Assembly: GCA_946188175.1 (NCBI GenBank)
Contig: CAMHUJ010000021.1
Location: 1 to 10,897 of the forward strand
Source: an uncultured Ruminococcus sp.
GTDB taxonomy: Bacteria; Bacillota; Clostridia; Oscillospirales; Ruminococcaceae
Length of the DNA: 10,897 nt
Direction: 5' to 3'
In this document: positions 1 through 6,392 of the stretch, piece by piece
Numbering within the stretch: the stretch's first letter is position 1
How the letters are laid out: the number at the start of each line of letters is the position of its first letter
Translations under genes and position numbers: made by a program
Notes under the pieces: generated by a model
Databases searched by the model: none
Told to the model about the DNA's origin: nothing
Seen by the model: the letters and a program-made list of their open reading frames with translations, nothing else

Positions 1-307
1 TCCCCACGCCCCTGCCAGAGAGATACTATCTCTCTGGACTCTCATTGCAAGTTTTATCTGCCACTTATGGCGCGGGCAAAACTTGATACGGGATTCCAAA
101 GGAACAATGTCCATCTGGCGGAATTTGAGAGAGTTTGCTTGCAAACTCATAGCGAAGCGTGCGAGAGCCCTCATTATAAATCCATCGGAGATACCGCATA
201 AAAAGCAACTGCTGATGCCGCAAAAATGATTTCGCTCTGTAACGAGCAGCAGCCCCCTGTGTAAGACAGGAGGCTGCCGGAGGATGGAAGAGGTATTATG
301 AATCAAA
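1..307. other. Non-coding region downstream of the GH9 cellulase gene, with several hairpins
   Basis: I see no convincing gene here. The region holds a perfect 10-bp stem with a 3-nt loop (15-24/28-37), an 8-bp inverted repeat CAAGTTTT/AAAACTTG (49-56/78-85), a 7-bp stem GAGTTTG/CAAACTC around CTTG (131-148), and the terminator-like hairpin listed separately. Positions 175-198 resemble part of the intergenic element near 8055-8084. The style suggests a dispersed intergenic repeat rather than a gene, but only a genome comparison could show that. Confidence 0.5.
249..277 (-). terminator. Possible terminator hairpin of the GH9 gene
   Basis: About 30 nt beyond the GH9 stop codon the sequence forms GCAGCC/GGCTGC (249-254/272-277), then after one C-A mismatch CCTGT/ACAGG (256-260/266-270), closing a 5-nt loop. 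In the GH9 transcript direction no clear U tract follows (the next bases read TGCTCG), so it may stabilise the 3' end rather than act as a classic intrinsic terminator. Position is the main argument. Confidence 0.45.
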
Positions 308-2827
308 TCAGAATTCCGTAATCAGCTTGGCAATATACTTCAGGATCAGCGTAATATCGTCCGCATCCTGATTGCCGCTCTTATCAACGTCAGCGTTGAT
401 CTTGCCCTGTGCGGTGACATTTGCACCTGCATCCTCGGCAATATAACGTGCCAGCAGAACTGCATCGGAAACATCGACCTTGCCGCTCTCATTGACATCG
501 CCGAGCATGGTCTTTGCCGGATTCTGCTTGCTTGTGCTCTCCGTGGTCTCGGAGGAGCTTGCAGAAGACGAAACAGTCGTGGTGACGGTTGTTTCGCTGG
601 AGGAAGCGGTTGTCTCAGAGGACGAAACAGTGGTGGTCGTGGTGGTCTCGGTGGTTGTGGTGGTGGTCGTGGTCTCGTTGGACTCCTGCGGCTGTGCATT
701 CTGAGCCTTTTCGGTCAGAGCGAGCAGATAGACCAGCGGAGAATTCCAGTAAATTGTGATCTCATTGGTGGAATAGCTCTCGGAATTGTCGATATAGCAC
801 TTTGCGGCAGGTGAAGACTTGCAGTATGCCTTTGCAGCGCTGTCCTCGAGCTGGGAGTCAACACCGCCGACGAGCATACCCGGCTGTGCCTTGCCCGCGA
901 CCATAGACGGACGGTGATGCGGTGTCTGCGGCGAAACAGTGCCGAAGCCGGTGACATAGCAGATGCCGTTCGGATTCTTGCCGAGCAGGTGGTTCAGAAC
1001 CTCATCCGCAGCGTCCTTGTTTCCGTTCAGGCTGAGGAGGATACCTGCGTTTGCGATCGACATATTGCTGCCCCACTCATAACGTGTGACAGGGGAGCTG
1101 TAGGGATTTGCGCTGACGGTCTTCTCATAGCTTTCCGCAGCGGATTTGAGCTGTGCGGCAGCCTTTTCGGCAAGCGCCTGATCGGTTTTCATGGTGGTCA
1201 GTGCGATATTGCCGTAGTCGCCCATATCAGCCCAGCCCATGCCCTTGTTTGCGGTGCTGATGCCGTTGAGATACTTTGCATCGCCGGTCGCACGGTACAT
1301 CTGGCAGGCTGCCCAGTAGCGCTCGTCCTTATCGTTCTTGTCGCCGTATTCACCGGTCGTGATGTCGGCGGGATTCTTGAAATCAAACTGCGGATTCTGC
1401 TGGAGATAAGCCCATGCCTTCTCGGCAGCAGCCATGCACTTCTTTGCAAAGTTCTCGTCAACCTTCGCATAGACCTCAGCGGCGAGTGCCATGGAGGCGC
1501 AGAAATCTGCGGTTGCGGTCGAGGAGATCGGGGTCACGATCAGCGGCTTGGTCTCTGCGGTCGGTGCAACGTAGCCCGGGAAGCTCTCGCAGGTGACCTT
1601 GTGATAGACGCCGCCGCTTGCAGCCTGCATCTTGAGCATCCATTCGAGCTCATAGCGGGTCTCGTCGAGGATATCCGGCGTGCCGTTGCCGCTCTCCGGA
1701 ATGCCGACCTTATCGCCGAACATCGACGGATTTGCGAGATATGCATAGAGCATATCGGCAACAGCCTTTGCGCCTGCGACAACATATCTGCCGTAGTCGC
1801 CGGCATCGTGCCAGCCGCCGCTGACGTCGATCTTTTCATTGGTATTATAGATTGTTGCCTGTTCTGCGTGGCAAGCCTTGTGACCAAAGTCATTGTCCTT
1901 CACCTCGCAGCCGCAGCGCTGGAGATAGAACATGCGGATGCTCTCGTCCATGAGCTTCTCATAGGGCTTTTCAGCGATGACGAAGCTGTAGGACTGGTCG
2001 AGATCGCCGCAGGTGATGTAGTACTTGCCTTCCTTCTTGACCTCGGAGAAATCAGCGATGCGGTCGGATTCATCAGCGCTGGAATTCTGCACTGCCGCGC
2101 TGAGCTTGCCGGTCAGGGCAACTTCCTTTGTTTCTGCATTGATGACCTTGAATTCATTGCCGCCGTCCTTGCGGATGACAGCAGTCTTCTTGTCATTCGG
2201 GCGGAAACCGATCTGGTTCGTCAGGATCGGTGCCTGATACGGACCGACAGAGCCGTAATCGACCTTGCTGTCATCGACCAGCTCCAGCGTGACATTGTCA
2301 AGATAGATCGTATGCGCGCCGAGCTCATTGTCCTTTTCCTGCTTGCCGCAGTTGAAGCAGAACTTGGTCATGATATCGGTTTCTTCCTTCATCGTAAAGT
2401 CGTAATCAATGACCGTGGGCTCTTTGTCAACATGAAAGCCCTTCCAGGTATATGCCTGATAGGTACCGCCGTTCTGCTGGATCATGCCTTCCACATAGCG
2501 CGGAACCGTGCTGGAGATTTCATAGTGCAGATGATACACGCCGTTCTGATAGAGCGGAACGATATCGTAGTACATCTGAACGGCATAATTGACCTTGCCG
2601 ACATTCGTGATCTTGAGGGCGAGCTTGCCGTCCTCGGTGGTCAGCGTGGCAGCACCGCCGCTCTCCTTGTAGGTACCCCAGTCCTTGGTACCGCTCTCGA
2701 AGGTCGAGTTCGAGATCAGGTTTGCAGCGGCGAAACCGACAGCCGGTGTGATCGTCTGTGCGGTTCCGGCCAGAAGTGTGACTGCCGCCAGTGCCGACAG
2801 CAGTCTGAGTCTGAGTTTTCTGTTCAT
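308..2827 (-). CDS. Secreted GH9 cellulase with CBM4/9-like module and C-terminal type I dockerin
   Basis: Predicted secreted cellulosomal beta-1,4-glucanase of 839 residues. The order is: signal peptide (about 1-34, basic RKLRLR then a hydrophobic stretch); CBM4/9-like beta-sandwich (about 36-185, opening NLISNSTFE); CelD_N Ig-like domain (about 198-285, with LTNQIGFRP); GH9 catalytic (alpha/alpha)6 barrel (about 290-708). The GH9 motif WHDAGD at 339-344 gives the catalytic base Asp344 with Asp341. PHHRPS at 636-641 and Glu689 in STNEITIYW give the other subsite residues and the acid. A Thr/Ser linker (713-771) leads to a dockerin with two calcium loops, Asp777-Asp788 and Asp813-Asp824. The module order matches CbhA/CelK-type GH9 enzymes, so endo- or processive exo-activity is possible. 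I chose the ATG at 2827 because GGGAGG lies 8 nt upstream; an in-frame ATG 8 codons earlier would put that site inside the gene. It is divergent from the AraC-type gene and probably controlled by it. Confidence 0.95.
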   Translation of the reverse strand: MNRKLRLRLLSALAAVTLLAGTAQTITPAVGFAAANLISNSTFESGTKDWGTYKESGGAATLTTEDGKLALKITNVGKVNYAVQMYYDIVPLYQNGVYHLHYEISSTVPRYVEGMIQQNGGTYQAYTWKGFHVDKEPTVIDYDFTMKEETDIMTKFCFNCGKQEKDNELGAHTIYLDNVTLELVDDSKVDYGSVGPYQAPILTNQIGFRPNDKKTAVIRKDGGNEFKVINAETKEVALTGKLSAAVQNSSADESDRIADFSEVKKEGKYYITCGDLDQSYSFVIAEKPYEKLMDESIRMFYLQRCGCEVKDNDFGHKACHAEQATIYNTNEKIDVSGGWHDAGDYGRYVVAGAKAVADMLYAYLANPSMFGDKVGIPESGNGTPDILDETRYELEWMLKMQAASGGVYHKVTCESFPGYVAPTAETKPLIVTPISSTATADFCASMALAAEVYAKVDENFAKKCMAAAEKAWAYLQQNPQFDFKNPADITTGEYGDKNDKDERYWAACQMYRATGDAKYLNGISTANKGMGWADMGDYGNIALTTMKTDQALAEKAAAQLKSAAESYEKTVSANPYSSPVTRYEWGSNMSIANAGILLSLNGNKDAADEVLNHLLGKNPNGICYVTGFGTVSPQTPHHRPSMVAGKAQPGMLVGGVDSQLEDSAAKAYCKSSPAAKCYIDNSESYSTNEITIYWNSPLVYLLALTEKAQNAQPQESNETTTTTTTTETTTTTTVSSSETTASSSETTVTTTVSSSASSSETTESTSKQNPAKTMLGDVNESGKVDVSDAVLLARYIAEDAGANVTAQGKINADVDKSGNQDADDITLILKYIAKLITEF

Positions 2828-2835
2828 GTTTATAT

Positions 2836-2841
2836 CCTCCC
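2836..2841 (-). promoter_or_regulatory. Ribosome binding site fixing the GH9 start
   Basis: GGGAGG on the minus strand lies 8 nt before the ATG at 2827. It favours this start over the in-frame ATG at 2851, and the resulting N-terminus begins directly with a standard signal peptide. Confidence 0.8.
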
Positions 2842-2873
2842 ATTTTTTCATGCGGAAGTGTAGACATAAATTA

Positions 2874-2988
2874 CGAAGCTGAACGGTCCCCTCTCGACCG
2901 TTCCCATTCTGCGCACAAACCTGATTCCGGATGCACCCTCAGCGCAGGTGCATCACCGGTCTGTGCGCAGTCCGGGCAAACAGCTTCG
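2874..2988 (-). promoter_or_regulatory. Folded 5' leader of the GH9 gene (three-way junction RNA candidate)
   Basis: Read on the minus strand, this stretch forms three nested or adjacent perfect helices. P1 CGAAGCU/AGCUUCG (2982-2988 with 2874-2880) closes the element. P3 is CUGCGCACA/UGUGCGCAG (2962-2970 with 2909-2917), continued by CCGG/CCGG and AUGCACC/GGUGCAU over a 9-nt loop, 20 pairs in all. P2 is GAACGGUC/GACCGUUC (2896-2903 with 2881-2888) over GAGAGGG. It lies 47 nt before the GH9 start and downstream of a minus-strand TATAAT. No U tract follows, so it is not a simple terminator. I do not recognise it as a known riboswitch class; cis-regulation of the cellulase is inference. Confidence 0.55.
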
Positions 2989-3021
2989 CAAACACAGGCG
3001 CTCCGCAGCTCCTGCATTTTC

Positions 3022-3027
3022 ATTATA
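3022..3027 (-). promoter_or_regulatory. Candidate -10 box for the GH9 gene
   Basis: TATAAT on the minus strand lies inside the palindrome CATTATAATG (3021-3030). At 16-18 bp upstream there is no good -35 (best TTCCGT) and no TGN extension. A promoter with a good -10 but no -35 would fit activator dependence. It would give a leader of roughly 190 nt containing the three-way junction. Confidence 0.4.
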
Positions 3028-3032
3028 ATGGA

Positions 3033-3061
3033 TTGACAAATAAAACGGAATAGTATATAAT
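3033..3061 (+). promoter_or_regulatory. Consensus sigma70/SigA promoter of the AraC-type gene
   Basis: Perfect -35 TTGACA (3033-3038) and perfect -10 TATAAT (3056-3061) are separated by exactly 17 bp. The start of transcription is expected near 3068, giving a leader of about 43 nt. It is back to back with the GH9 -10 candidate, so polymerases at the two promoters would interfere. Confidence 0.85.
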
Positions 3062-3085
3062 GCATATTGTATGATACATTGTGCA
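3061..3085. promoter_or_regulatory. 25-bp near-palindrome over the AraC-gene transcription start (operator candidate)
   Basis: The sequence from TGCATATTG to ATTGTGCA is symmetric around G3073: 10 of 12 base pairs match, including a perfect inner TGTAT-G-ATACA and outer TGCA/TGCA. It begins at the last base of the -10 box and covers the expected start site, a typical place for repressor binding. AraC proteins often bind direct repeats, so autoregulation by the neighbouring protein is inference; another dimeric regulator is possible. Confidence 0.6.
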
Positions 3086-3110
3086 AATCTTTACGGAAAG
3101 GAGTATAAAA

Positions 3111-3893
3111 ATGATTCTTCATAACGCTGGGTATAATCACAGGCATGATGCCGACTTTTATGTCGCCCGTCCGTCGGGCAGCGGCGATCATCTTCTGCTG
3201 ATTCTCAAAACCGAATCTATCTTCACACTCAACGGCGAGGATGTCACGCTCCCTGCCAACACCTTTTTTCTCTATCCGGAGGGCATGCCGCAGTTCTACC
3301 GTGCGGTACCGCAGCATTCCTTTGCGAATGACTGGCTGCATTTTTCGTTTGAGGACCCCGAGCCGGACTGGTTCCGCGCGAAGAATGTACCGGTCGGAGT
3401 ACCGGTACCGCTGCGCAGTACGGAATTTTTCAGCTTCTGCATCAAGGCAATCGCCGATGAAAACAGCTCCGAGCATCTGCACAGGGCGGATTCGATCTCG
3501 CATTATTTCTGGCTGCTCTGCAATAAGGTCAGTGAGCAGGTGCATGAGCAGTCGCATATCCAGATGAGCTCGCGCTATGAGATGATGCTGATTATCCGGA
3601 ACAAAATCTATACCGCGCCCTATCTGGACTGGTCGATTGACTGGGTCTCGCATGAGACCTGCATGAGCCGTTCCTCTTTTCAGCATCATTACAAGGAGCA
3701 GTTCGGCGTCACCTTCATTCAGGACCTGATCGAGAGCCGTGTTTCCCGTGCAAGGATGCTGCTCAGTACAACGAATATGTCGATACAGGATATCGCAGTG
3801 CAGTGCGGCTACCGCAGCTATGAGCATTTTGCACGGCAGTTCCGGGCGCAGTGCGGCATCGCTCCCGGCGATTACCGCCGCCGGAACCAGTGA
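3111..3893 (+). CDS. AraC-family transcriptional regulator
   Basis: 260-residue DNA-binding regulator. The N-terminal part (about 1-140) has the pattern of the AraC cupin-like sensor domain, with LFLYP-type TFFLYPEGMP at 51-60 and WLHFSFE at 75-81. The C-terminal part (about 160-257) carries two helix-turn-helix motifs; the family signature is visible as ARMLLSTTNMSIQDIAVQCG (214-233), then YRSYEHFARQF and a closing GIAPGDYRR. The start at 3111 follows AAAGGAG with 7-nt spacing; an upstream in-frame GTG at 3081 lies inside the palindrome and lacks such a site. Cupin-type AraC proteins often sense sugars and activate adjacent glycan-degradation genes. The divergent GH9 cellulase is therefore the likely target, but the ligand cannot be read from sequence. 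Confidence 0.93.
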   Translation: MILHNAGYNHRHDADFYVARPSGSGDHLLLILKTESIFTLNGEDVTLPANTFFLYPEGMPQFYRAVPQHSFANDWLHFSFEDPEPDWFRAKNVPVGVPVPLRSTEFFSFCIKAIADENSSEHLHRADSISHYFWLLCNKVSEQVHEQSHIQMSSRYEMMLIIRNKIYTAPYLDWSIDWVSHETCMSRSSFQHHYKEQFGVTFIQDLIESRVSRARMLLSTTNMSIQDIAVQCGYRSYEHFARQFRAQCGIAPGDYRRRNQ

Positions 3894-4096
3894 GACCGCG
3901 GGCATTCTGCTTCACCTTTTTGACTGATTGTACATTGTTCAGTTCAATCGGGGCGGCTCTCCGCCGAAAGCCAAAGGGGCGCAGCCCTCTCCTGTATCGC
4001 AATAGAACACTTGACTGCGTACCAAAGACGAGTATTTTTTCATGCTTTTTGGTTCACACTTCGGTGTAGAATCGGATGCGGGCACTGCCCGCCCGG
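3894..4096. other. Intergenic region between the AraC-type and PLC-like genes
   Basis: No gene is supported here. It contains a short stem GGCGG-CTCT-CCGCC (3952-3965), a hairpin with a TTCG tetraloop (ACAC/GTGT, 4056-4067, extended by TTC/GAA with one bulge), T runs at 4035-4040 and 4046-4050, and the palindrome listed separately. The short stem may help end the AraC-gene transcript, but no T tract follows it directly. Confidence 0.4.
4078..4092. promoter_or_regulatory. Perfect 15-bp palindrome just upstream of the PLC-like gene promoter
   Basis: GCGGGCA-C-TGCCCGC is a perfect 7+1+7 palindrome ending 4 bp before the -35 box of the next gene. No T run follows, so it is a poor terminator. The position suits a regulator binding site, but no regulator is identified. 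Confidence 0.45.
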
Positions 4097-4125
4097 TTGC
4101 AATTTTGCGCTGTTTGTGGTATGAT
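4097..4125 (+). promoter_or_regulatory. Extended -10 promoter of the PLC-like gene
   Basis: TTGCAA (4097-4102), 17 bp, then TATGAT (4120-4125), preceded by a TGN extension at 4117-4119. The start of transcription would fall near 4132, only about 5 nt before the ATG at 4137. That makes the downstream TTG at 4167 (AGG 9 nt upstream) a serious alternative translation start. Confidence 0.65.
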
Positions 4126-4136
4126 TGTATTCGGAA

Positions 4137-5357
4137 ATGATCGCAAGGAAAGGCAGGCAACAGACATTGGCAAAATTTGACAAGCATATTTACCCCTCGG
4201 TACACAAGGGGATCATGCGGGCAGCATTGCAGCTTCTGGCACTGGAATCGCATCCTGCGGCGGCACGTTTCAGCGCAGCGGATGCAGAAATCCTGATCAG
4301 CGAAGCTGCCGCGCCCGATCAGCTCGGCGACCGGCAGCAGGGGCGCGGGCTGCATTATTATAATGCAGTGCGTGCGGACGGTACGGCGCTGCCGCTGCAT
4401 CCGGCGACCGGCGGCTACTGCAACGGCAAGGGCGCACCGGCACCCTCGCCGCTTTCGGTTCTCGATGGGGAATACCGCACAGCGCTTGCACTCCGGCTGG
4501 CAGGAAAGGACGCCGCCGCGATGAAAAGTCTTTCCCGCGCGGTGCATATGCTTGCGGATATGTGCTGTCCGCCGCACTGCACCTCTCTGACCTATTTTTC
4601 GCCCTACGGTGCCGCACATAAGCGCTATGAAAGCCGTGCCGCCGAAATCTTCTGGAACTGCGCGCCGGATGCACTTGCGGAGCCGGATGCCGCAGCGGAA
4701 TGGGCAAAGCAATCCGTCGGCAGGGTACCGTATCAGACCTATACCAATCTGTTCAGCGGCAGTGTACCGGTCAGCGGAAAGCCGTGGCAGCCGGGGACAT
4801 TTGCCGTCATCTGCAATGCACTTGCCGAATCCGGCGCAAAGCATCTCGATGCCGTCCGCGGCAGCGATGATGCGGCAAGAACGAAGTCAATTCGGGAGCG
4901 TCTGCTGCTCTCGATCACAAACTGTGCTGCGCTGCTTGCCGCATTTGACCGTGATCTTGCGGAGGAGAATCCCGCGATCCGGCGTGAAAAGCATCCGTAC
5001 TGGCTCAAGAGCTTCAATACGGCATTTGTCGTCAGCCGTGCGCCGCTGTACCTGCATTTTGCCGATGAGGGCACCGTTTCGCTCCGGACGCAGGACGGCA
5101 GAGCACTTGCGGTCGGACATTTCGGGCGTGTTCTGCTGACGGAGCCGCACACCGATCTCACAACGCAGTTCCGCTTCGGCAGAGAGCCGCTGCTGACGCT
5201 TTATCCGAACGGCGACCAGAACCGTCTGCTCGCGCAGATTCGCGGTCAGCTGCACAGTATCCGCCGCGTCTCGAATCTACAGGGCAATCTGTTTCTATCG
5301 CAGGTTTCGTTCGCACTGGTCAATCAGCCGCCTGAAGGTGCGAAGTTCCTGTATTGA
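4137..5357 (+). CDS. Zinc-dependent phospholipase C-like protein, no signal peptide
   Basis: 406 residues from ATG 4137, or 396 from TTG 4167, which has the better-placed ribosome site. The pattern matches the zinc-dependent phospholipase C fold (Clostridium perfringens alpha-toxin, Bacillus cereus PLC): His23, Asp61, His73, His137, Asp141, His147, His161 and Glu165. The Asp-His (12), His-Asp (4), Asp-His (6) and His-Glu (4) spacings equal those I recall for alpha-toxin, and the core reads VHMLAD, CPPH, AHKRYE. The mature-enzyme N-terminal Trp ligand and a signal peptide are absent, so the protein is probably cytosolic and its substrate is unknown; it may not be a phospholipase. Residues about 295-406 are beta-rich and faintly resemble a trefoil domain. 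It is a single-gene unit between its own promoter and a strong terminator. Confidence 0.8.
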   Translation: MIARKGRQQTLAKFDKHIYPSVHKGIMRAALQLLALESHPAAARFSAADAEILISEAAAPDQLGDRQQGRGLHYYNAVRADGTALPLHPATGGYCNGKGAPAPSPLSVLDGEYRTALALRLAGKDAAAMKSLSRAVHMLADMCCPPHCTSLTYFSPYGAAHKRYESRAAEIFWNCAPDALAEPDAAAEWAKQSVGRVPYQTYTNLFSGSVPVSGKPWQPGTFAVICNALAESGAKHLDAVRGSDDAARTKSIRERLLLSITNCAALLAAFDRDLAEENPAIRREKHPYWLKSFNTAFVVSRAPLYLHFADEGTVSLRTQDGRALAVGHFGRVLLTEPHTDLTTQFRFGREPLLTLYPNGDQNRLLAQIRGQLHSIRRVSNLQGNLFLSQVSFALVNQPPEGAKFLY

Positions 5358-5480
5358 GATATTTCCGGCGGATTTATGATATGGGTTCAACCGGCTTGTT
5401 TCACGGACATTTTCAGATGATCCGCGAAGACGGATGCCGCAATTACGAATGCCTGATTTTTCGTTTCTGATAAAAAGAGA

Positions 5481-5522
5481 CCGCTCAATTCAGCGTAACA
5501 GCGTGAATTGAGCGGCTTTCTT
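5481..5522. terminator. Bidirectional intrinsic terminator between convergent units
   Basis: A perfect 12-bp stem CCGCTCAATTCA/TGAATTGAGCGG (5481-5492/5504-5515) is followed by CTTTCTT on the plus strand. On the minus strand the same stem is followed by TCTCTTTTTA (complement of 5471-5480). It therefore serves both the PLC-like gene and the rsmE operon, whose last stop codon (5521-5523) overlaps the tract. Confidence 0.88.
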
Positions 5523-5805
5523 ATGATTCTGTTGTATCGTCCGGTTCATCCTTCTGTACCGGTTCCGGCATATCATAGGGGCCGCGGACTGCCTTGCAGC
5601 GCGGATCCTCCGGTGCGGGCGGCTTTGCATGCGCAGCGCGGAAGGCATCGACCTTCTTTGCAAGCCACGGCGTCAGCAGTGCAATGACCGCGACCGCTGC
5701 GAAAATGAGGAAGAATTTTCCGGTAAACCGCAGCAGCACCGGCGTAATATTGACACGCTCCTCCGTATCCTCCGCAAAGCAAAGCAGCGGCAGTATCGGG
5801 TTCAT
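5521..5805 (-). CDS. Small single-span membrane protein, unknown function
   Basis: 94 residues; I do not recognise a family. A short N-terminal part is followed by one hydrophobic helix (about 31-49, FFLIFAAVAVIALLTPWLA), a basic segment (KKVDAFRAAHAK) and a Pro/Asp/Glu-rich tail ending DDTTES. The basic residues after the helix suggest an N-out, C-in arrangement. The ATG at 5805 has AAGGAG 8 nt upstream and overlaps the TGA of the methyltransferase gene as ATGA, so it is translationally coupled and last in the operon. A longer reading from 5871 would lie inside the methyltransferase gene and is unlikely. Confidence 0.75.
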   Translation of the reverse strand: MNPILPLLCFAEDTEERVNITPVLLRFTGKFFLIFAAVAVIALLTPWLAKKVDAFRAAHAKPPAPEDPRCKAVRGPYDMPEPVQKDEPDDTTES

Positions 5806-6392
5806 TCGACAATCTCCTTTTTCACAAATACGGCAAACGGCGGACAGCCTGTCCGGTTCGGGAAGCTGCATTGCAGCACTGTATAGAACCGGCTTTCGAG
5901 CTGCGAGAGATAATCCGTCAGCGCATCGCGCTCGGAAAAGCCGTTGACGCCGCCGTAATAGATGCAGAGCACGAGCCAGCCCCCGTATTTCAGCAGGCGC
6001 AGACCTGCCTCCAGAGCCGCAATGCTTGAATCCGCATGCGTAAAAATCTCATGACTGCCGCGCGGCAGCCAGCCGAAATTGAACACGATGCAGGAAACGG
6101 ATTCCGGCGCAGCATACTGCTCCATATTTGCGTGGCTGTCCAGATGCAGCTCTGCATGCAGCCCGTTTTCATCCAGCAGCGCAGATGCGGAATCAATCGC
6201 ATCCTGCTGGATATCGAAACCGATGACCCTGCCGTTTTCACCTGTCAGCTCACAGAGCAGCTTGGTATCATTGCCTCTGCCGCAGGTCGCGTCAATGACG
6301 GTATCGCCGGGACGGACATGTGCGCGGAGAAACTGATGCGCCAGATCGAGCACACCGAGCTGCCGCTTGGGGGATTTTTTCTCCTGATTCAT
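5802..6392 (-). CDS. SAM-dependent methyltransferase, YtqB/MnmM-like
   Basis: 196-residue class I Rossmann methyltransferase. The SAM-binding motif is DATCGRGNDT (34-43), the acidic end of strand 2 is GFDIQ (58-62), and the family-specific FNFGWLPRG (104-112) and YYGGVNGFSE (145-154) match the rRNA_methylase/YtqB family (PF06962). From memory, Bacillus subtilis YtqB has been renamed MnmM and methylates the wobble 5-aminomethyl-2-thiouridine of tRNA; transfer of that role here is inference. The start ATG overlaps the upstream TGA (ATGA, 6389-6392), and the stop overlaps the next start, so three genes form a tightly coupled unit. Confidence 0.87.
   Translation of the reverse strand: MNQEKKSPKRQLGVLDLAHQFLRAHVRPGDTVIDATCGRGNDTKLLCELTGENGRVIGFDIQQDAIDSASALLDENGLHAELHLDSHANMEQYAAPESVSCIVFNFGWLPRGSHEIFTHADSSIAALEAGLRLLKYGGWLVLCIYYGGVNGFSERDALTDYLSQLESRFYTVLQCSFPNRTGCPPFAVFVKKEIVE

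Noticed and set aside
480..704. Valine-rich plus-strand frame and proline/arginine-rich minus-strand frame over the linker
   Set aside because: Both are shadow readings of the repetitive Thr/Ser linker codons of the GH9 protein.
914..2863. 649-codon open frame on the plus strand opposite the GH9 gene
   Set aside because: It mirrors the GC-rich GH9 frame, has no recognisable domain, and the minus-strand product has full GH9 motifs.
2874..2988. Known riboswitch such as c-di-GMP, TPP, cobalamin or glycine
   Set aside because: None of the conserved core words I know for these classes appear at the junction, so no class name is given.
2871..3905. 344-codon open frame on the minus strand across the AraC-type gene and the control region
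   Set aside because: It is antisense to a clear AraC regulator, and its end crosses the promoters and folded leader. A Cys-containing stretch near its end has no ribosome binding site.
3952..3965. GGCGG-CTCT-CCGCC as terminator of the AraC-type gene
   Set aside because: The stem is short and no T run follows; kept only as a note in the intergenic entry.
5381..5470. 29-residue frame (MGSTGLFHGH...) between the PLC-like gene and the terminator
   Set aside because: Only a weak GGCGGA precedes it and no family is recognisable; one such frame is expected by chance.
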